Assembly: GCA_036489395.1 (NCBI GenBank)
Contig: DASXFW010000282.1
Coordinates: 1 to 63,317 of the forward strand
Source: JASHVB01 sp036489395
Lineage (GTDB): Bacteria; Pseudomonadota; Alphaproteobacteria; Acetobacterales; Acetobacteraceae
Length of the DNA stretch: 63,317 nucleotides
Direction: 5' to 3'
This document shows positions 33,546-46,000 of this stretch, piece by piece. The notes under the pieces were generated by a model. The model did not search any database and was not told where the DNA came from. It saw nothing but the letters and a program-made list of their open reading frames with translations. Position 1 is the first letter of the stretch. Every line of letters starts with the position of its first letter. The position numbers were made by a program, and so were the translations under genes.

Positions 33546-36500
33546 ATGCCGATAACCAGGCTGTTGATCGCCAATCGCGCCGAGATCGCCATTCGCATCG
33601 CGCGCGCCGCCGCCGATCTGGGAGTAACCTCCGTCGCCGTCTATTCCACCGACGACGCGGCGTCCCTGCATGTCCGCAGCGCGGACGATGCAAGGGGGCT
33701 GCCTGGACGTGGCGCCGCCGCCTATCTCGACGCGGCCGCGCTCATCGCCGCGGCAAAAGCAACAGGCTGCGACGCGATCCATCCCGGCTACGGGTTCCTG
33801 TCAGAACGCCCCGACTTCGCCCGGCAATGTGCCGACGCCGGCCTGCTCTTCGTCGGCCCCGCACCCGCGCATCTGGAGCTGTTCGGCGACAAGGCCCGCG
33901 CACGAGCGGCGGCTACCGCAGCGGAAGTTCCGGTGCTGCGTGGCATCGACCACGCCGTTTCGCTGCGGGAGGCGCAGGAATTCTTCGCCTCGCTGCGCGG
34001 CGGCGCGATGATAATCAAGGCGCTGGCCGGCGGCGGCGGGCGCGGCACGCGGGCGGTGCCGACGGAAGCGGAACTCGAGCCGGCCTATGAACGGTGCCGC
34101 TCCGAGGCACAAGCCGCCTTCGGCCGCGATGAAGTTTATGTTGAGGAATTCCTGCCGCGCGCTCGCCATGTGGAGGTACAGATTCTGGCTGATCTCACCG
34201 GCCATGTCGTGCATCTGGGCGAGCGCGAATGCAGCGTGCAGCGTCGTTTTCAGAAGATCGTCGAGCTCGCGCCGGCGCCGTTCCTGGATAACGTGCTGCG
34301 AGAGCAGATCCTCGCCGCGGCGGTACGTTTCGCAAGTGCCGTTGGTTACACCAACCTGGGCACCTTCGAATTCCTGCTGGACGCAAGCGGTCGTGCGGAT
34401 GAATTGCCGTTCGTGTTCATTGAGGCCAATGCGCGGCTTCAGGTCGAGCATACGGTGACCGAGGCGGTAACTGGCGTGGACCTCGTGCAGACGCAGATCC
34501 TTCTCGCGCAGGGACGGACATTGCGCGAGCTCGGCCTGGATGACGGAAAGGCGGCGCACCCCCGCGGTTTCGCGATTCAGGCGCGGGTAAACATGGAAAC
34601 CGTTGCCTTGGACGGCACCATCCGACCCGGTTCCGGCACGCTGACCGCATACGAAGCACCGGGCGGTCCCGGCGTGCGCACCGATGGCTTCGGCTATGTT
34701 GGCTATCGAACCTCAGGCGCCTTCGACTCGCTGCTCGCCAAGGTCATCGCGCACGCGCCGCAGCCGGAGTTCGGCGCCGCCATCGCTCGGCTTTCCCGGG
34801 CTCTCGGCGAATTTCGCATCAACGGCACGCCCACCAACATCGCGTTCCTGCGCAACGTCGTGGCGCATCCCGACTTCGCCGCCGGCAATATCCACACGCG
34901 CTGGGTTGACGAGCATGTGGCAGAGCTCGCGCGCGATACCAATCAGCGCCAGCGCTTCGTCCAGCCGACCCAACCCGCTGGTACGGCTGGGTTTGCCGGC
35001 GCGCGGGTCAAGAGTCGCGATCCCCTCGCGTTGTTCGCACATGATGCGGCGATGAAGGCGGAAGAAGCCGCGATCCAGGCGGATGACGCAACGCCCGACA
35101 TGATCGGGCCCGACGGTTCGGTTGGCGTCGCCTCGCCGATCCAGGCGACGATCGTCTCTATCGACGTCGCGGAAGGCGACGTGGTGCGACGCGGCCAGCA
35201 GGTCGCCGTGGTCGAAGCGATGAAAATGGAGCATGTCATCGTCGCCCCGCATGGCGGCATCGTTCGCAAGATCACCATGACCCGTGGCGATGTGGTGCGC
35301 GAGGGCTTTCCGATCGTGTTCATCCAGCAGACCGCCGAGGCGGGCGATGTTGTCACGGCGGAGGTCGAACAGGATATGGCTCACATCCGCGACGACCTGC
35401 GGGAAAACATCGAGCGCCACGCTCTGACCTTGGACGAGAACCGTCCTGAAGCCACGGCGCGCCGCCGTAAGACGGGCCACAGGATGCCGCGCGAGAACAT
35501 CGCTCGGCTTGTCGATCCCGGCTCATTCAATGAATACTGGCCTCTCGTGGTTGCGCGGCAGCATCAGCGCCATTCGGCGGACACGTTGCGCAAGAACACG
35601 CCATCCGATGGCGTGGTCGCCGGCACATGTTCCATCAACGGTGCGTTGTTCGATGAAAGCCGCTCGCGCGCCGCGGTGGTGCATTACGACTACACGGTGC
35701 TCGCCGGTACGCAGGGCCACCGCAATCACTACAAGCAGGACCGCATGTTCGAGCTGGCGCACCGCTTCCGCCTGCCGGTCGTGTTGTTCGGCGAAGGCGG
35801 CGGCGGCCGTCCGGGCGAGGACTATATCGGCCCGCGCGTCGCAATCGACACGCCAACCTTCACCACCTATTCGCGCCTGAGCGGCCTGGTGCCGCTGGTC
35901 GCGGTGGTGACCGGCCGCACGTTCGCCGGCAACACCGCGCTGGTTGCGTGCAGCGACGTGATCATCGCGACTGAGGGCACCACGCTCGCGATGGGCGGCC
36001 CCGCGATGATCGAGGGCGGCGGCCTTGGTATCTACACGCCCGAGGAAGTCGGGCCGATGTCGTTCCAGGTCCCCAATGGCGTGGTGGACGTTCTGGTCAA
36101 GGACGAAGATGCCGCGGTCGATGTCGCGAAGAAATATCTGTCCTATTTCCAAGGTCCGATCGCATCATGGGAAGCGCACGACCAGCGGCGCCTGCGTCAC
36201 GCGGTGCCGGAGAACCGGCTGCGCCTCTATGACATGCGGACGATCGTAGAGCACCTCGCGGACAAGGGATCGGTCCTCGAACTGCGCGAAAAATTCGGCG
36301 TCGGCATCATCACCGCGCTGATCCGCATCGAGGGCCGGCCGATGGGGGTGATCGCCAACAATCCGCATCACCTCGCGGGCGCGGTCGATTCGCCAGGTGC
36401 CGACAAGGGGGCGCGATTCCTCCAACTCTGCGATGCATTCGACATTCCGATACTCAGCCTGATCGACTGTCCGGGAATCATGGTAGGGCCGGATGTGGAA

Positions 36501-36941
36501 CGGACCGCGCTGGTGCGCCACTGCACTCGTTTGTTCAACGCCGGCGCCAACCTGACCACGCCACTGCTCAGCGTCGTCGTGCGCAAGGCGTACGGGCTTG
36601 GTGCACAGGCCATGCTTGGCGCCGGCGCGTTGGTGGGGTTCTTTTCGGTGGCCTGGCCGACTGCGGAGTTCGCCGGCATGAACATCGAAGGCGCAGTCAA
36701 ACTTGGTTATCGCAAGGAGCTGATGGCGATCGATGATCCGGAACAACGCCGCAGCGAATTCGAGCGGCGGACGGCGATCGCCTATGACAGCGCGAAGGCG
36801 GTCAACGCCGTCGCCGGGGGCGGAATCGACGACGTGATCGATCCGGCGGAAACGCGCCGATGGATCGTCAACAGCCTGAAGCGGCTGCCGCCGACGGTGC
36901 CGCGGACGGGCAAGAAATACCCCTATATCGATCCGTGGTAA
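33546..36941 (+). CDS. Single-chain biotin-dependent acyl-CoA carboxylase
   Basis: A 1131-residue protein joining all three parts of a carboxylase. Biotin carboxylase occupies about 1-450 (LLIANRAEIAIRI, HPGYGFLSE, IKALAGGGGRGTRAV, ERECSVQRRFQKIVE, EANARLQVEHTVTE). The biotinyl domain has EAMKMEHV with Lys560. The carboxyltransferase runs from about 650 to the end (GEGGGGRPGEDY, GRTFAGNTALVACSDVIIA, IDCPGIMVGPDVE, LGAGALVGFFSVAWPTAEFAGM). Length and order match the single-chain long-chain acyl-CoA carboxylase described from Mycobacterium avium subsp. paratuberculosis. It likely accepts a range of acyl-CoAs. The gene follows the CoA-transferase and a G-rich leader. Confidence 0.93.
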   Translation: MPITRLLIANRAEIAIRIARAAADLGVTSVAVYSTDDAASLHVRSADDARGLPGRGAAAYLDAAALIAAAKATGCDAIHPGYGFLSERPDFARQCADAGLLFVGPAPAHLELFGDKARARAAATAAEVPVLRGIDHAVSLREAQEFFASLRGGAMIIKALAGGGGRGTRAVPTEAELEPAYERCRSEAQAAFGRDEVYVEEFLPRARHVEVQILADLTGHVVHLGERECSVQRRFQKIVELAPAPFLDNVLREQILAAAVRFASAVGYTNLGTFEFLLDASGRADELPFVFIEANARLQVEHTVTEAVTGVDLVQTQILLAQGRTLRELGLDDGKAAHPRGFAIQARVNMETVALDGTIRPGSGTLTAYEAPGGPGVRTDGFGYVGYRTSGAFDSLLAKVIAHAPQPEFGAAIARLSRALGEFRINGTPTNIAFLRNVVAHPDFAAGNIHTRWVDEHVAELARDTNQRQRFVQPTQPAGTAGFAGARVKSRDPLALFAHDAAMKAEEAAIQADDATPDMIGPDGSVGVASPIQATIVSIDVAEGDVVRRGQQVAVVEAMKMEHVIVAPHGGIVRKITMTRGDVVREGFPIVFIQQTAEAGDVVTAEVEQDMAHIRDDLRENIERHALTLDENRPEATARRRKTGHRMPRENIARLVDPGSFNEYWPLVVARQHQRHSADTLRKNTPSDGVVAGTCSINGALFDESRSRAAVVHYDYTVLAGTQGHRNHYKQDRMFELAHRFRLPVVLFGEGGGGRPGEDYIGPRVAIDTPTFTTYSRLSGLVPLVAVVTGRTFAGNTALVACSDVIIATEGTTLAMGGPAMIEGGGLGIYTPEEVGPMSFQVPNGVVDVLVKDEDAAVDVAKKYLSYFQGPIASWEAHDQRRLRHAVPENRLRLYDMRTIVEHLADKGSVLELREKFGVGIITALIRIEGRPMGVIANNPHHLAGAVDSPGADKGARFLQLCDAFDIPILSLIDCPGIMVGPDVERTALVRHCTRLFNAGANLTTPLLSVVVRKAYGLGAQAMLGAGALVGFFSVAWPTAEFAGMNIEGAVKLGYRKELMAIDDPEQRRSEFERRTAIAYDSAKAVNAVAGGGIDDVIDPAETRRWIVNSLKRLPPTVPRTGKKYPYIDPW

Positions 36942-37010
36942 TATAAAATCAGGCGGCGTAGTGCCTGACTCTTCGGCCGGCCCCGTCGTCATGGCCGGCG
37001 CAGGTCCGCC

Positions 37011-37050
37011 ATCCACGACTTCGACACGTGCACCAAGGCAAGTCGTGGAT
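37011..37050. terminator. Hairpin between convergent genes
   Basis: Arms atccacgactt (37011-37021) and aagtcgtggat (37040-37050) form an 11-bp stem with an 18-base loop. It lies in the 126-bp gap between the convergent carboxylase and giant Hint gene. Without a clear T run it may be a palindromic repeat that ends both transcripts. Confidence 0.5.
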
Positions 37051-37067
37051 ACGGACCTTCGGCAGCG

Positions 37068-40000
37068 TTATGCCGCACACGTCTCCGCGTCGGCGATGTA
37101 GCTGGCGACGCCACCGACATGCAGAACCAGCTCCAGCGCACCATCGAAGCCGGCGAACATCTCAGCCGGCAACTCGGCTCCGCCATCGGTCCAACGCAGC
37201 TTGCCCTCTGACTCATAGGCATGGAATCCGCTTGTCAGGCGGCCATCCGCTGCTCCCACCACACGGAAGCGCGTGCCTTGCCGCAGTGCAATCTGGCGCA
37301 CGGCCACTCCCAGAATACGCGGATCGCGCGCGATTCCCAGTTCGGCCGGCGACGCGGCACGCGACGCTATAACGGCACGCCGCGGCACCCGCGGTAAGGC
37401 GAAGACATGGGCCATGCCGTGACGGGATGCGGCGATCACGCGCATGCCGTCCGCGACCAAATGCAGATCGGAATCTCCGGTCAGCGGAAGCGTGCCGGGA
37501 CACCCCGCGCGTTCGAGCAATCGCGTCCAGGCCGCATCGACGATCGGGCCGCCGGTCAGCACCGGCATGCACACCGCCTTCGCGGGCTGGCCCCAGCCGC
37601 TGTTCGCATTCCGAAACAACCAGCGATTGCCGTCGTCGCGATAGCTCTCGGCCGGAGCGCCGTTCGCCACCATTACGTCGTGTGCGTCGAGTTCCACATG
37701 GTACAGCGAGACTTCCTGCGCGCGATCGTCCCACAGGATCGAACGGTGGTTGACCAAAAACTCCACCGGGATCAGCACGCCATCGACCAATAGAGCGTGG
37801 CCCTTGGTGACGTGCAGGGCGCGCGCCGGCACGTTGTCGGCCAGCGCGCCCTTGCACACGATCGCCGGCGTCGCCGGGCCACGCCGGCCGCGCGTCGCCA
37901 GCACCTTGCCGACGCCGATCCACGCAATCGGCCGGATGCCGCCGCTCCACGTATTCACCATGTCCCCGACAGCCAGATTCTCCACCGGCACTTCGCCGCG
38001 TGGCGTGCCGATCAGCGTGCCGGCGACGAAGCACAGCGCGGTCAGGTCCGCGCCGCCGCTGCCGTCCGGCGCCGCGGGCTGCAGGATCGTGCCGGTGCCG
38101 AGCGTCAGCGGAATGTCGTGATCCCCGCCGCCGGACAGGGTGAAGCCGAGCATGTCGGGCGTGTAGTTGACCGAGCCAGGCGCGACGGCGGTCAGGTCGA
38201 TCGTGTCCGACTGCACGAAGCCGATGATGGAGCCGGCGACGCTACCCGGATTGTCCAGCTCCAGCACCGCACCGTTGCCGGCAAACACGATCGTTTCGCC
38301 ACTGGCGATCGTGCCGCCCACTTCCAGCGTCGCCCCAGCCGCCAGCGTGATCGCGCCGGTGCCCAGAAGACTGGCGACGAACATCGTGCTGGGATCAAGC
38401 ACGATCCCGCCGTCGTTCAACAACATCCCGGACTCGGTCAGCGTGGCATCGGACAGGATCAGCGAACCGGCATTACCAAGCGTGCCGCCGGCGGCCAGCG
38501 AGTTGCTGCCGGTCAGTGTCCAGATGGCGCCGCCGTCGATCGTGATCGCGCCGAAATCGACATACTGGCCGCCGATGCCGGACAGCGTGCCGACGGCGGT
38601 CGCCGACGCGAGTTCCAACGTGCTGACGATTGCCGCGCCGACAGCGTTGCCGCCATCCGCCGCGCCGCTCAACACGGCACCCGGATCCAGCACCAGCCGC
38701 GACACCGATCCGGCATAGAAATGCACCGCATCGCCGCCGCCGGAAATGGTCCCCGCATCGATGACGGTGCCGCCGCCGAAGATGCGGATGCCGCTGGAAC
38801 TGCCGCCGATCGTCGCGGTCGCCGCGTTGGCGATCAGCCCCGAGGCAAGGCCGACACCCACGACCGCCCCAACCCCGATCCGCCCATCGTTGGTGATCGT
38901 CGCGGCATTGCTGCTTTGCACGCCGTACAGCGTGCCGTCGATGGTGCCGCCCGACTGGTTCGTGACAGACCCGCCGGAGATCAGCTCCACGCCGGTGCTG
39001 CCCGCGCCGGTCCCCGCGATGCTGCCGGCGTTGTTGACGCTGCCGGTGGCACCACTGATCTTCACGCCGATCGCGGTGCCGACGATCGTCCCGCCGCTGG
39101 CGTTGGTCACATAACCGCCGGCCGGCAAATAGACACCGTAGGTCGCCGGATCGATGACGCCGGCATTGAACACCGCGGCCAGGCCGCTGCCCTCGATCAC
39201 CGCCAGCCCGTTGCCGGAGATCGTGCCGCCCGACACGTTGGTGACAGGCACGCCGCTGGCCAGCGTCACGTCGCCGGTCAGCATGCCGCCATTGACCAGC
39301 GTGGACTGCGCGGTGAACCCGGCGGACAGGTCGATCGTGCCGTAGTTCACCAGCGCGACGCCGGTCAGCGTGTCCGACGCGTCCTGCGTCACGCTGACGC
39401 CCGCATCGATCCGTAATGCGCTGAACTGCGCATAGCCAGGCGCGTTGAAATTGGTCAGCGCGAACGGGCCGCTCGCGATCTCCAGCACGTTGTTGCCGCT
39501 GCCGCCGGAAATCGCGCCGCTGGCGATCGCATCGCCGAACGCCGCGCCGCCGAATGTCGCGGCAGCGCCCACGATCAGCCGGTCGCCACCATACAACGCC
39601 ACGCCGCCTGCCATCGCTCCGAGATTTCCGACGGTCTGGCCCGGTCCGGTGACGCTGATCGCGCCGTTGAGGTTCCCCCCGGCCAGGTTGATGAATCCGC
39701 CGGTGCCGGACAGCGCGACATTGCCTTGCAGCACCCCGGCATTCGTCAGCATGCCGGAGACGGTCAGGCCGCCTTGCTCGAAATACTGCGGCTCGAAATC
39801 CACGACGTTGTTGAAGTTGCGGTAGAGGCCGTTCTCGATCACCAGCCCCTGCGGCAGGTTCAGCGTGCCACCGCCGCTGATCAGCAGCGCGTTGGCGATC
39901 TTCGGCGTGCCCGACAACGACCACGTGCCGCCGGAGGCAACGTCGATGGTGTTGAAGTTGTTGAACGCATAGACCGGCCCGTAACGATCGAACTGACTGT

Positions 40001-43000
40001 CGCCGAAATCGCTGATCCCACCGCTGCCCGCCAGCAGCCGCAGCGTCGAATTGTACGCGCCGCCCAGATAGAACCCGGGGCCGGTGTGGTAGCCATAGAC
40101 GTTCTGGGTGAAACTCCCTGTTGGCCCCAGCGCCAGCACGCCGCCGGCACCCAGGCTGACGCCGCCCATTGCCCCCAGATTGGTGATCGTCTGGTTGCCG
40201 GCCGTGTAATTCTTGATCGCCGGTCCGCCGTAGGGACCGCTCGCGACATATCCGGCCAGTGTCGCGCCGGGCAGGTTGACCAGCCCGCCGGTGCCGCTCA
40301 GCACGATGCCGTAATGTAGGTAGCCTGCGTTGGTCAGCGTGCCGGCGACGATGCTCGGCACACTCAGCACACCGGAGCCGGTGAACGTCTCGTTACGATC
40401 CAGCGTCTGCACCGTCAGCGTGTTGCCGCTCGCCACGCTGATGTTGGGCACGTTGGTGTAGTTGCCGAGGTTCGCCAGCGTCAAATTGTAGAGAATCAGG
40501 TTCTGGCCGGGGATGTACAGCGTGGAGCTGCCATCGGACGCGCCGGTGACGCCGCCGAGGAAAACGCCGCCGGCATAGGTTCCGGCACCGATCAGTTCCA
40601 CCGTGTCGCCGTGGCCCGACAGGCTGACCGCACCGGTGATGACGCCCCAGTTGGTAATGGTCTCGCCGCCCCCGGTGGCATACACCGCGCCGCCGACAGA
40701 CTCATCGAGATGATTATACAACCCGCCGCTGCCGGTCAGCGTAACGGAGGCGCCGATGCTGCCGCGGTTGTCGATCGGCCCGGCACTGGTGATCGTTCCC
40801 AGGATGACGCCGTAGTTCTCGACAGCGCCGACGTTCAGGCTGGCGTTCAGCGTCGCGCTGTTGTTCAGCGAGCCGGAGCCGGACAGCACGACGCTGTTGA
40901 TGGTGCCTGAACCGATCAGCGTCAGCCCGCTGCTCAGTGCCGGAATGCCGATCAGCGTCCAGTTGGCACCCGCATCCGCGGCGATGGTGGTGAAGCCGTA
41001 CAGGCTGTGCAGCGTGCCAGCGCCCGCCCGCAATTCCAGGATCGCGCCGCTGCCCGCGGAGACCCCGCCCTGGAACACGGCCCCCGGCGCCAGGGCCAGC
41101 ACATCGCCGCCGCCGGCCAGGGTGATGCCGCCAACCATCGTGCCCGCATCGACGATGGTGGCCGCTCCCGGCGCGGCATGGACGCTGCCGGTCTCGGTCC
41201 GCAGATCGATCAGCGTCACGCCGGCGCCCACCGTCACGCCGCTGCCCAGCGTCACATCGCCATTGAGCGTCAGGCTGCCGCTGCCGCTGACGTTCATGCC
41301 GCCGGTCGTGCTGCCGCTTTCGTCGTCCTGCCAGGCCGCGTCGCCATCCAGTTGCACACCGTGCCCGAGCAGGGACACGCCGCCGACCAGCGTGCCGCCG
41401 CCGGCCGTCAGTTCGATCGTTGTCGCCGCAGCCAGTGTCGAGCCGCCAACGGTGTAGCCGCCGATCAGCGCCAGCGTGTTGCCGGTGCCCTGCAGCGTCA
41501 CCCCGCTGGTGACACTGCCGGCCAGCGCGACGCTGATCCCGGTGCCGTTGCCGCTGACGCTGGCGACATCGCCCGTCGCGGCGAGGCTGAAACTGCCGCC
41601 GCTTGCCACCGACACGCCGCCGGCGATCACGCCCGCGTCGATCAGTACGCCGGCATCGGTCAGGCCGTTTTCGATGAAGGCGCCGGCGTGATGGAACACG
41701 GTGCCGCCGGCGGCGACGTCGATGTTGCCGGAGAGCGTGCCGGTGTTGTCGAGGCTGCCGGTGACGCTCAGCGATCCGGGGCCGCCCAGAGCGAAGGTGC
41801 CGGCGATGCTCGTGCTGCCCGCCAGCGACCATGCTGCGCCCGCCGCCGCGGTGTAGGTGCCGAAGCCTGAGATGCCGTTGCCGAGGCCGTTGAGTGTGCC
41901 GCTGCCGGCCGCCAGCGCCAGCGTCGCGCTGGCGTTGCCCACCACCGGGGCGCCGAAATTGGCGCCCGGGGACAGCACCAGTTCGTCCCCGCTGCCGGTG
42001 ATGGTCACGCCGCCGGCGATGGAACCGCCGTTGGTGACGGTCTCGGCCGGGCCTCCGACGTACACCGCACCGGTGATCCTGCCGGTGTTGGTCAACGCCG
42101 CGGCGCTTCCGGACAGCGTAATGCCGCCCAGGACCGTGCCGGCGTTGCTGACGGTGTCGTTCGCGTCCGCCTCGATCAGCGCGCCGGCGATCGTGCCGCC
42201 GCTGAAATTCGTCACGCCGCTGCCGGTCAGGTTCAGCGCGCTGATATAGCCGGCATTGGTCACCAGCCCCGAATCGTTGACGCCGCCGAGCAGCCGGCCG
42301 CTCGCGTCATTGGTCAGCGTGGCGGCGGACTGCACCGTGATTGTCTGCGTCAGCGTCTGGTAGTTCGAGAGCAGCCCAACAACGTCGAGCGAAGCGGTGC
42401 CGATCAGCGTTCCCGGCACACCGAGCAGCGGATGCGCCGTGAAGGTGACTCCGGCGCCGATCACCCAGTTGGCACCGGCATCGAAAATAATGGTGCCGAA
42501 ATTCGCCACGCCGTTCAGCGTGCCGTAGCCGGCCTGCAATTCCAGCGTCGCGCTGTCGTTGTTGCTGCCGACCAGAGCGCTGTAGGTCACCGCGGTGGGC
42601 GACAACACCACGTGGTCCTTGTTACCGGACAGTGTCACGCCACCCAGGATGGTGCCGGCCTGGACCAGGGTTGCGTACGCACCTTCGAGAAGTACGGTTC
42701 CCAAGGTGCCGCCGGTCTGGTTCACCAGCAGGTCGCCCCCGTTCAGCGTTGCACTGCCGCCGATGAAACCCGCGTTTGTTGCCGTATAGAGCGGGACCGG
42801 GCCGTCGCTTATCCCGCCGGTGATCACGCCGTTGGCGGCGTTGGAAAGTATCTTGACGCCCTGGACGGTGCCTTCGATCGTGCCGGTGTTGGCAACCGTG
42901 GCGGCACTGTAGCCGATCGCCTGGCCGGTGCTGACGACGTTGCCGACGATCGTGCCGGCATTGGTCAGCGTCTGGTCGCCGATGAAGCCTTTCATCTGGA

Positions 43001-46000
43001 CGTTGCCGGAGATGACGGCGCCGGCCTCGTTGACGATGGTCCGGCCGTCTCCGCTGATCCCGCCGCCGATGCTGCCTTTATTGTCGAGCAGGCCATCGTA
43101 GTTGTTGACGCCGCCGAGGACCGTGCCGACGTTGGTGAAGGTCAGGAAACCTCCCCCAACGCCGTGCGACACCAGCCCCGAATTGGTGAAGCTGCCGTTG
43201 GGGTAAGCGTTAAGAGAGCCGATCGTGCCACCGGATTTGTTGACGCCCTGCGCGGTGGCTGACGCGATGTAGCCGTAGTTGGTCAGGTGGGCGACGACCA
43301 CGCTGCCGTTGATGACGCCGCCGGCGGCGTTGGTCAGCACGCCATTGGACAGGCCATCTTGCGGCGTCACGGCGTTATCGATCGTCGCCGCGTTGTAAAT
43401 GTTGTCCGCAAGGATCGCGCCGCCGGTCAGCGTGCCGGCGCCGCGGAATGCGACCGACGAAGATCCGTTGTATGAGAAGTCGGCTGCCGAAAGAACAGCG
43501 CCGGCGCCGAGGGTAACCACCGACACGCCGTGTACGCCGCCGATCGTTGCGGTGCCGCTCAGCAGGACTATCCCGGTGTTTTCCTTGGCATCGACATCGG
43601 GCAGCGTGCTGCCGGATGCCAGCGTCAGCGAGCCGCTTTTGAGATAGACCGCGTGGGCGCCGGGCGGTTCCTGCAGCACCGCGCCCGGCTGGATTTGCAG
43701 GACGCCGCCGCCGTCGATTTCGATGCCGGTTGCGAAGCCGTCAACGAAGATGCCGTGCATGATCGTCCCGGCCTCGATCAGCGTGGCATTGGGACTGGTC
43801 AGAACAACACTGCCGAACGTGCCGTTCGCCTGGTTGGTAGCCGTGCCGCCGCCGAGACTCAGTTGATAGAAATAACCGCTGTTGACCACCAGGCCGTCAC
43901 TGCTGCTGGCAACCGGAACTCTACCGCCGGCTGCATTGGTGAGCGTGCCGCCGCCGCCGACCTGTATGCCATTCAGCACGCCGTAATTGGCGATCGAGCC
44001 GTTATCGACGATGACGCCCGCCGGCGGCCCGTATGCGACCTTGTTGATCAGCACACCGCCGGCCTGCACGTCGGCGCCGTTCTGCAGCAGGCCGTAATTG
44101 ATCGCGGTGCCGGCATCGGCGACGCTGTAGAGACGGCCCCCAGCCTGGTTGATCAGCGTGCCGCCGCTGCCGATCGAGATGCCGTTGCGCAATGCGCCGG
44201 CGTTCACCACCGTGCCGCGATCGACGATATAGCTGGGGTCGGCGGAAAACCCTTGGTCATAGAACACGCCGCCGGCGGCAACCGAAACGATGTTGCGGAT
44301 GATGCCGGCATTGGTGGCCGTGCCGAAGACGTACAGGTCGTTGATGGCACCTTGCGAGACGCGATTGAACAAGGCGCCGCCCGCGGCAACGGTCACCGTG
44401 TCGATGGTGCCAAAATTGTAAACGCCGTTGACCAGCGTCGCCCCACCGCCGACCCATACGGTGCCGATGGTGTCGGCGTTGTATATCTGCCCCGCACCAT
44501 CGACGGTGACAGATGCAAGCACGCCGGCAACAAGGTTGGAGACCGTGCCGCCGCTGGACAAGGTAAGGCCATCGAGCGCCACACCGTTGTTGGTGAAGGT
44601 CGATGCCGCGCCTTGCAGCACGATGCCGCCCGCGATGGTCGCGCGTTGGCCGAAAATCCCCGCGTTGGCGACCGTCGCACGGCCGCCCGCCGTAACGCCG
44701 CCAAACAGAGTGCCGCCGTTCGTCAGATAGAGCGCGCCGGACGCGGTGACGCCGCCGCCAAAATAGCTGGGGTAGGCACCACCGAAGAGCGCGGTGCCGA
44801 TATTGGTGATGGTGCCGGAGCCGAGCGTTACGCCGCCGCGCAGCGTACCGCTGTTGCTCAACGTCAGCGAGCTGCTCGCGCTGATGCCGTTCTCGATGAC
44901 GGCGGCCTTGCGATAGCCCCGCGACATTTCCGGGCTCGAATCATACCAACCATAGACGTTGGTGATCGTCCCGGAACCGAGCGCGACCAGGCCGGCGATC
45001 GTCCCGTAGTTCGTCAGGGTCAGCGCGGCGGCGGCGGTGACTCCGCCGAAAATCTGCCCGGCGGAGGAACGGGTACTATCATAGGCGATCAGCGCGGGGG
45101 GTATCGGCGAGGTCCGGAAGTAGTTGTAGGTGCCCCCCTGATTGATGATGCTGCCCGAGCCAAGTGACACGCCGCCGTAGATCGTGCCGCCATTGGTCAG
45201 GGTCAGCGCACCAGCCGACGTCACGCCGCTCTCGATAAAGCCGGCGGTGGCGCTGTTATTGCCCGACACGCCGTGGCTTGTGCCGTCATGCAGATTGGCG
45301 ACGTTGCCATTCAGCATGCTCACCGATCCGGCGATGACGCCGCCGTTCGACAGCACGAGTCCGGTGCCGGCGACCACGTTGCCGTCCACTATGCCGGCAC
45401 CCGCGTTGATCCCGGCGAGGATGGCGACGGTGGCGCTTTGTTCGACCGACACCGGACCGTTGATCGTGCCGGCATTGCTGACCGAGCCATTCGCGCCGTT
45501 CAGATAGACGCCACCGCCGATAGATCCAGTGCTGCTGGTAACGGCAACATTGGAATTGGCGCCGGCGGTGACGGCGCCGCCGATCATGCCGCCATTTGTC
45601 AGGCTGAGCTGGCCGGATGCGCTGACCCCGTTCTGGATGACGCCGGTGCTGAGCGTGCCGCCGCCTTGCAGGTTGGTGATGCTGCCGCTGGCGACGTTGA
45701 CCGCGCCACCAATAGTGCCGCCGTTCTGCACGACCGCGCCGCTGCCGGCGACGAGGTCGCCGCCCAACAGCGCGGCCGCGCTGATCCCGACCGTGCCCTG
45801 CGCATTGACCAGCGTATCGTTGTTGCCGAAGACGACGCCGGGGATCGTCTTGCGGTTGTTGAACGTCGCGTTGTCGCCGACCGCCAGCGCGCCCGGACCG
45901 AGAATTGAATCGTTGAACCCGGGATCAATGGCAGCCGCGAACAACGTGCCGCCGTTCAGCAGGATCGTGCCGCCGCTGCCGATCAGGTCGGTGACGTGCA

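Noticed and set aside
38473..39924. Minus-strand frame of 483 codons and many plus-strand frames across 37-48 kb
   Set aside because: They are alternative frames of the giant repetitive gene, kept open by GC-rich repeats.
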